Assembly: GCA_002307295.1 (NCBI GenBank)
Contig: DBTY01000032.1
Location: forward strand, 1-11,088
From: Ignavibacteriales bacterium UBA1304
Lineage (GTDB): Bacteria; Bacteroidota; Ignavibacteria; Ignavibacteriales; Ignavibacteriaceae
Length of the DNA: 11,088 nucleotides
Direction of reading: 5' to 3'
Shown: piece by piece, positions 7,323-11,088 of the stretch
Numbering within the stretch: the first letter of the stretch is position 1
Layout of the letters: each line of letters opens with the position of its first letter
Made by a program: the position numbers and the translations under genes
The notes under the pieces: model-generated
What the model saw: the letters and a program-made list of their open reading frames with translations, nothing else
What the model was told of the DNA's origin: nothing
The model's database searches: none

Positions 7323-7329
7323 TCCTCCT
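7323..7329 (-). promoter_or_regulatory. strong Shine-Dalgarno site of the adaptor gene
   Basis: On the minus strand AGGAGGA lies at 7329-7323, with TAA between it and the ATG at 7319. It is the strongest ribosome-binding site in the window and confirms the adaptor start. The predicted transcript would begin only a few bases upstream of it. Confidence 0.8.
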
Positions 7330-7342
7330 GCTATGCAGTTTA

Positions 7343-7358
7343 ATCAACATCTGTGCCG
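7343..7358 (-). promoter_or_regulatory. -24/-12 (sigma-54) promoter of the leftward transporter operon
   Basis: The minus strand reads CGGCACAGATGTTGAT (7358 down to 7343) against the sigma-54 consensus TGGCACRNNNNTTGCW. The GGCAC block, the R and TTG match; the first T and the C of the -12 GC do not. The spacing from GG to the -12 dinucleotide (10 bases) is exact. The expected transcription start is near 7332, leaving a leader of about 13 bases that contains the AGGAGG. The nearby divergent gene encodes a sigma-54 activator, which strongly supports this reading. The deviation at -12 is the main weakness. Confidence 0.65.
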
Positions 7359-7410
7359 GGGATTTTGTTTAATAAAATGAAGCGAATATAAAACTTCAAC
7401 GTATCTCATT

Positions 7411-7444
7411 GTACGATAACGTACATGACTGTACGGTATCGTAC
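7411..7444. promoter_or_regulatory. 34-bp palindromic enhancer with four phased GTAC boxes
   Basis: Two 15-base arms around TGAC match at 14 of 15 positions. GTAC begins at 7411, 7421, 7431 and 7441, exactly one helical turn apart, so all four boxes face the same side of the DNA. The outer arms contain perfect GTACGATA/TATCGTAC and the inner pair GTACA/TGTAC. The centre lies about 95 bp upstream of the predicted adaptor start site and about 85 bp from a weaker candidate promoter on the other side. This fits an upstream activating sequence for the Fis-type helix-turn-helix of the adjacent NtrC-like regulator, perhaps bound by two dimers. Binding is inferred; the symmetry is seen directly. Confidence 0.7.
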
Positions 7445-7485
7445 GTTTCTTTTTGGTTTTTATTCATTTTCTGCTTATTTATAAA

Positions 7486-7501
7486 CGGAATAATTTTTGA
7501 T
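7486..7501 (+). promoter_or_regulatory. weak candidate -24/-12 promoter facing the regulator gene
   Basis: CGGAATAATTTTTGAT has GG and TTGA at the same spacing, and the same flanking C and T, as the opposite-facing CGGCACAGATGTTGAT. It lacks the CAC of the -24 block and the -12 C. A start near 7512 would give a leader of about 136 bases before the regulator ATG. In AT-rich DNA the match is only moderate, and it is reported because of its resemblance and its near-symmetric position relative to the GTAC palindrome. No convincing housekeeping promoter was found in the same gap. Confidence 0.3.
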
Positions 7502-7647
7502 TTATAAACTCATGTTGTGCAAGTTTAGCATAATGCCTGCAGAAGCAGACGCCAGATATTTTGCATAACGGGAATTATAAGGAATTATTGCGCATAATTT
7601 GGCAATTCAAATTAAATGAATAAGAATAGAAATTTTAAACAGGGCGT

Positions 7648-9012
7648 ATGTCAAAAGTATTAATTGTTGACGATAATGTTGAAGTATTGCTAGCGGCAAA
7701 ACTGCTGTTAAAGCCGTATGCTTCGTTAGTAATTACAGAAAAAGATCCTTCTAATATTCCTGAGCTTGTTACGCAAGAAAGTTTTGACGTCATTTTTCTT
7801 GATATGAATTTTACGAAGGAAGTTACAGGCGGCGAGGAAGGTTTTTATTGGCTCAAAGAAATTATTAAAACCGATCCGCTTGCAGTTGTAATATTGATTA
7901 CCGCCTACGGCGACATTGAAACTGCGGTGCGCGCCGTTAAAGAAGGAGCCACGGATTTTGTCCTTAAACCATGGCAGAACGAAAAACTTGTAGCTACATA
8001 TTCCTCTGCGTTAAAACTGCGAGAGTCGCGCGTAGAGCTGAATAGAATAAAAAGCAGGCAGAAGTTTATCAACGATAACGACGGCTCAGGCTTTCCCGAA
8101 ATTATCGGTTCTTCCGACCAGATGAAAAGCGTCTTTAATTCAATTACAAAGGTCGCGCCGACCGACGCCAACGTTTTGATATTAGGAGATAACGGAACAG
8201 GCAAAGAGCTTATAGCTAAAGCGCTGCATAAAAAATCTAACCGGGCTGATGAAGTATTTATTAGCGTAGATTTAGGCGCAATTTCGCCAACGCTTTTTGA
8301 AAGCGAATTGTTCGGGCATGTAAAAGGCTCATTTACCGATGCAAAGGAAGACAGACCGGGGCGTTTTGAAATAGCCTCCGGCGGAACGCTTTTTCTTGAT
8401 GAGATTGGCAATCTGCCGCTTGAGTTGCAGTCAAAACTTTTAACTGCAATTCAAAGCAGGGAAATAACAAGAGTCGGCTCAAACAAAAAAATATCAATTG
8501 ATATACGCCTTATTTGCGCGACCAACAAACCAATTTATACGATGATTGCCGATAATAAATTCCGCCAGGATTTACTTTACCGTATAAACACAGTTGAAAT
8601 ACGTCTTCCGCAGTTAAAGGACCGGGTAAACGATATTCCTCTGTTGGCTGAACATTTTCTTGCAGTATTTAAACGAAAATATAATAAGCCGGATATTGCG
8701 CTTATGCCAGAATCGTTAAAGAAATTGGAAAATTACTCATGGCCGGGGAATATCCGGGAACTTCAACACTCTATAGAAAGAAGCATTATTTTATGCGAAG
8801 GCATGTCCATCAGGCCGTCGGATATTTCGCTTGGTTTTCCTAACAGGCAGGATATTAATGACGAACCGGATACGTTTAATCTTGAAGAGATTGAAAAAAA
8901 CATTATCAGAAAAGCTCTTCTGAAATTTGAAGGGAACATTTCAAAAGCCGCCGCTGAGCTTGGTCTTACGCGCACTTCTCTTTACAGGCGAATGGAAAAG
9001 CACGGATTATAA
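7648..9012 (+). CDS. sigma-54-dependent response regulator, NtrC family
   Basis: 454-residue transcription activator with three domains. The receiver (1-120) has the acidic pair D8/D9, probable phospho-acceptor D52 (FLDMNF), T85 and K107. The AAA+ sigma-54 activation domain (about 150-385) has Walker A GDNGTGKE (180-187), Walker B GGTLFLDEIG (245-254), ATNKP (291-295), FRQDLLYRIN (305-314) and WPGNIREL (365-372). A Fis-type helix-turn-helix lies at the end (428-450, GNISKAAAELGLTRTSLYRR). The sigma-54 contact loop reads GSFTDA (227-232) instead of GAFTGA; from memory such D-containing loops are common in Bacteroidota regulators. AGGG precedes the start at 7648. It forms an operon with the kinase that follows one base after its stop, and very likely activates the divergent transporter operon through the GTAC palindrome. 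Confidence 0.95.
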   Translation: MSKVLIVDDNVEVLLAAKLLLKPYASLVITEKDPSNIPELVTQESFDVIFLDMNFTKEVTGGEEGFYWLKEIIKTDPLAVVILITAYGDIETAVRAVKEGATDFVLKPWQNEKLVATYSSALKLRESRVELNRIKSRQKFINDNDGSGFPEIIGSSDQMKSVFNSITKVAPTDANVLILGDNGTGKELIAKALHKKSNRADEVFISVDLGAISPTLFESELFGHVKGSFTDAKEDRPGRFEIASGGTLFLDEIGNLPLELQSKLLTAIQSREITRVGSNKKISIDIRLICATNKPIYTMIADNKFRQDLLYRINTVEIRLPQLKDRVNDIPLLAEHFLAVFKRKYNKPDIALMPESLKKLENYSWPGNIRELQHSIERSIILCEGMSIRPSDISLGFPNRQDINDEPDTFNLEEIEKNIIRKALLKFEGNISKAAAELGLTRTSLYRRMEKHGL

Positions 9013-9013
9013 T

Positions 9014-10357
9014 ATGAAAAATTTCAAACTTAAAATTATATTAAGAGCGGCGCTTCTTACAATAAACCTCTTTATCTGCTGTTTTATGTTTTTGCATGAT
9101 TACGTATTTGTTTCTGTCGGTTTAGCCGCTTTAGCATGTTATCAGATCTGGTTATTAATAAAATTTGTAGAAAGGACAAACCGCGATCTTGCAAGTTTTT
9201 TAAGATTTATAAATTATTCTGATTTTACTTACAACATAAATTATGACGACTTTGGCGATTCGTTTAGCGAGCTTTCTAATGAGTTCAACAAAATACTAAA
9301 TAAATTCAAACAGGCGCGAAGCGAAAAAGAAGAAACGCTTAAATATTTAGAAACTGTAATACAGCATGTTGGAGTGGGGCTTATATCTTTTGACGCAAAA
9401 GGCGATATCGGTTTTGTAAACCGCGCAGCCAGGCAACTTTTAAATCTGCACGGCATTAAAAATATTAGTTCGTTAGATAATATATCGCCAGATTTCAGTT
9501 CGTTTATCTACAAACTTATTCCTGGGCAAAAAGCAATTTACAAAATTACCGGCGCTGATGAGATTATTCATCTGCTGCTGTACGCTACCGATTTCAGAAT
9601 GAAAAATCAGCTTCATAAATTAGTAGCGCTGCAAAATATTTATCCGGAACTGGAAGAAAAAGAAATTGAAGCCTGGCAAAGACTTATTCGCGTGCTCACT
9701 CACGAAATCATGAACTCAATAACTCCAATTTCGTCGCTGGCTTCTACTGTAAATAAACTGCTGACGGCAAATGGCGGCGCTTCCGCATCTTATGACGCTG
9801 AAACGGTCGACGATATAAAAAGCGCTGTAAGCGCAATACAGAAAAGAAGCGAAGGGCTTATTACATTTGTAGATAAATACAGAAGCTTAACTAAAATACC
9901 TAAGCCCGATTTTAAAATATTTAAAGTAATACAGATTGTGGAAAGGATAAAGACGCTGTTTGATTCGGCTTTGCCAGAGCATAATATTAAATTTATAGCC
10001 GAAGTAAATCCTGCATATCTTGAACTTACAGGCGATTCTGATTTGATTGAACAGGCATTAATAAATCTTTTGAACAATGCAGTGCAATCGATAACGTTAG
10101 CAGGAATAAATGAAGGGATAATTTCTTTAATAGCGCAAATTGACAACAGAGGACGGGCTATAATTAAAATTACTGATAACGGACCCGGTATTGCAGAGGG
10201 GATAATTGATAAAATTTTCATACCGTTTTTCAGCGCAAAAAAGGAAGGTTCCGGAATTGGCTTAAGCTTATCTAAACAAATTATGCGTGCTCATGGCGGA
10301 ACTATTGGCGTCCGCTCTATTCCCGGTAAAGAAACAGTTTTTACGTTGAGGTTTTAG
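9014..10357 (+). CDS. sensor histidine kinase, NtrB/ZraS-like
   Basis: 447-residue membrane kinase and likely partner of the regulator encoded just upstream. Two hydrophobic segments (about 9-26 and 31-50) are separated by only a few residues, so there is almost no periplasmic sensor and the signal may be read in the membrane or by the cytoplasmic PAS domain. A linker (about 55-105) leads to a PAS-like region (about 105-200; GVGLISFDAKGDIGFVNRAARQL, in part). The HisKA H-box is HEIMNSITP with H230, the N-box NLLNNAVQS (351-359), G1 DNGPGI (388-393), F-box IFIPFFSAKK (401-410) and G2 GSGIGLSLS (412-420). The start at 9014 is one base after the regulator stop and gives a proper membrane N-terminus. 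A longer frame from 8927 was rejected because its first 29 codons lie over the regulator's DNA-binding domain. Tight spacing suggests translational coupling. Confidence 0.94.
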   Translation: MKNFKLKIILRAALLTINLFICCFMFLHDYVFVSVGLAALACYQIWLLIKFVERTNRDLASFLRFINYSDFTYNINYDDFGDSFSELSNEFNKILNKFKQARSEKEETLKYLETVIQHVGVGLISFDAKGDIGFVNRAARQLLNLHGIKNISSLDNISPDFSSFIYKLIPGQKAIYKITGADEIIHLLLYATDFRMKNQLHKLVALQNIYPELEEKEIEAWQRLIRVLTHEIMNSITPISSLASTVNKLLTANGGASASYDAETVDDIKSAVSAIQKRSEGLITFVDKYRSLTKIPKPDFKIFKVIQIVERIKTLFDSALPEHNIKFIAEVNPAYLELTGDSDLIEQALINLLNNAVQSITLAGINEGIISLIAQIDNRGRAIIKITDNGPGIAEGIIDKIFIPFFSAKKEGSGIGLSLSKQIMRAHGGTIGVRSIPGKETVFTLRF

Positions 10358-10370
10358 TTTTATAAAACTA
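10355..10370. repeat. 16-bp perfect palindrome overlapping the kinase stop codon
   Basis: TAGTTTTATAAAACTA is perfectly self-complementary, and its first three bases are the kinase stop. It has no spare loop bases and no following U-tract, so as a terminator it would be poor. It could be a protein-binding site, a transcript-end structure or chance in AT-rich sequence. Confidence 0.35.
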
Positions 10371-10601
10371 GTCTCTATAAATATTGCAACATACATAAAT
10401 ATTATTCCAAATAAATCCTTGTTTATCTTTCCGCCTCAAAGGATGTAGTCCCTTTTTCATCCCTTTGCCCGATTGAATTAAAACCATCCTCTACATACTT
10501 TCATAAAGCACATAATTATTTATATGAGTTTAAGCGCAGAATAAATATGGCTTTGCCAATTTTAATCAGATGGCATTAGCTCAAAATAAACTGGAAATAG
10601 C
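10371..10601. other. intergenic region between kinase and oxidoreductase
   Basis: No credible gene was found here. AAAGG (10438-10442) and CCTTT (10451-10455), followed by extra T residues, make a small, weak terminator-like hairpin. CATCCCTTT at 10459-10467 could pair with the same left arm AAAGGATG with one bulge, so alternative foldings exist. TTGAAT (10473-10478) and TACTTT (10496-10501), 17 bases apart, weakly resemble a housekeeping promoter that could serve the oxidoreductase. No -24/-12 element was found in front of that gene. Confidence 0.3.
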
Positions 10602-11088
10602 ATGCGGCAATATCACGTAAAAATAAAATCAATTATACGCATCACTCCCGATGTGTTAAAAATTATAACTGAAAAACCTCAACAGTACAGTTTTACTCCC
10701 GGGCAGGCGACGGATGTTTCTATAAACAAAGAAGGCTGGCAAAAAGAAAAAAGACCTTTTACTTTTACTTCATTGCCAGATGACGATTATCTTGAATTTA
10801 CCATCAAAACATATCCTTTGCATAAAAGCGTTACAAATCAACTGTTGCAACTTAAACAAAACGACGAGCTGATTTTGCATGATGCGTTTGGCGCAATAAG
10901 CTATAAAGGAGAAGGAGTGTTTATTGCAGGAGGAGCTGGGATTACCCCGTTTATTTCTATTTTCAGGTATCTTCAATTGAAAAATGAGATAGGCAATAAT
11001 ATGCTTATTTTTGCGAATAAAACAAAAGCAGATATAATAAATGAACTTGAATTTAAAAAATTGTCACAGCTGTCCAAAATAAAACAGA
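10602..11088 (+). CDS. FAD/NAD(P)-binding oxidoreductase, flavodoxin-reductase-like (partial, 3' end missing)
   Basis: The first 162 residues of a cytoplasmic flavoprotein of the ferredoxin-NADP reductase superfamily; the frame is open to the window edge. An N-terminal FAD-binding barrel covers about residues 3-100, with the flavin motif RPFTFTS (51-57, the RxYSxS equivalent) and FTPGQATDV (31-39). The NAD(P)-binding domain begins with VFIAGGAGITPFISIFR (106-122), whose glycine-rich loop binds the pyrophosphate. No iron-sulfur or haem domain is seen so far. Members I recall in Bacteroidota are about 220 residues and end soon after the NAD domain, so about a quarter is probably missing. Start ATG 10602 follows GGAAA and begins the conserved barrel. 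It is separated from the kinase by 244 bp and is probably an independent unit; a role in flavodoxin or quinone reduction is inferred from family only. Confidence 0.88.
   Translation, partial: MRQYHVKIKSIIRITPDVLKIITEKPQQYSFTPGQATDVSINKEGWQKEKRPFTFTSLPDDDYLEFTIKTYPLHKSVTNQLLQLKQNDELILHDAFGAISYKGEGVFIAGGAGITPFISIFRYLQLKNEIGNNMLIFANKTKADIINELEFKKLSQLSKIKQ

Noticed and set aside
7512..7568. 18-codon ORF (MLCKFSIMPAEADARYFA) upstream of the regulator as a leader peptide
   Set aside because: No ribosome-binding site and no regulatory codon run or paired stem-loops; it is too short to support.
7905..8411. 168-codon open frame on the minus strand opposite the regulator
   Set aside because: It is antisense to strongly conserved AAA+ and receiver motifs, has Ser/Pro-rich composition typical of a shadow frame, and resembles no family.
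8927..9013. Upstream in-frame start for the histidine kinase
   Set aside because: These codons lie over the helix-turn-helix of the regulator in another frame and add no recognisable domain. The ATG at 9014 gives the normal membrane N-terminus.
9790..10221. 143-codon open frame on the minus strand opposite the kinase
   Set aside because: It is antisense to the conserved HisKA/HATPase region. The Ile/Leu/Ser-rich composition reflects the reverse of the kinase codons.
10571..10590. TGGCATTAGCTC as a sigma-54 promoter for the oxidoreductase
   Set aside because: The TGGCA block is present but there is no GC or GA at the required 10-base spacing.

Overview
The window is AT-rich and carries genes typical of the Bacteroidota/Ignavibacteriota (FCB) lineage. 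The clues are an outer-membrane beta-barrel receptor with an N-terminal carboxypeptidase-regulatory-like domain and a signal peptide ending in NAQ, a roughly 780-residue duplicated FtsX/MacB-type permease, and an NtrC-type regulator with a GSFTDA loop in place of GAFTGA. Strong Shine-Dalgarno sequences before two genes (AGGAGG, AGGAGA) would be less usual for classical Bacteroidia, so an Ignavibacteria-like or environmental Bacteroidota genome is my best guess. This is inference, not proof.

Layout. Four genes run leftward: an HlyD/RND-type adaptor (7319-6069), an ABC permease (5810-3462), a LolD/MacB-type ATPase (3363-2674) and an outer-membrane beta-barrel protein (2579-144). Two genes run rightward from the same 328-bp divergent gap: a sigma-54-dependent response regulator (7648-9012) and its histidine kinase (9014-10357), separated by a single base. 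After a 244-bp gap, a partial FAD/NAD(P)-binding oxidoreductase (10602 onward) runs off the right edge. The first 143 bases hold an AT-rich hairpin and perhaps the start of another leftward gene.

How the genes probably work together. The kinase would sense an envelope signal and phosphorylate the regulator. The regulator would bind a 34-bp near-perfect palindrome (7411-7444) made of four GTAC boxes spaced exactly 10 bp apart. It would then activate a -24/-12 promoter (7343-7358) lying just upstream of a perfect ribosome-binding site for the adaptor gene. Centre-to-start distance is about 95 bp, normal for a sigma-54 enhancer. A weaker, similar -24/-12 element faces the other way (7486-7501), about 85 bp from the same centre, so the regulator may also control itself. 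The leftward operon would build an export or membrane-stress ABC system. No TolC-type channel is visible; the only outer-membrane component here is the TonB-receptor-like barrel.

The gaps inside the leftward operon are full of short repeats. There are four copies of a 28-bp element with GTCATCCT/AGGATGAC ends, two of them in opposite orientation flanking a 125-bp MITE-like unit that contains a 19-bp tandem repeat. A second element (TCCCTG-YCAG-type) occurs in two of the gaps. The most notable signal in the window is the divergent regulatory region. The genes themselves belong to recognisable families.
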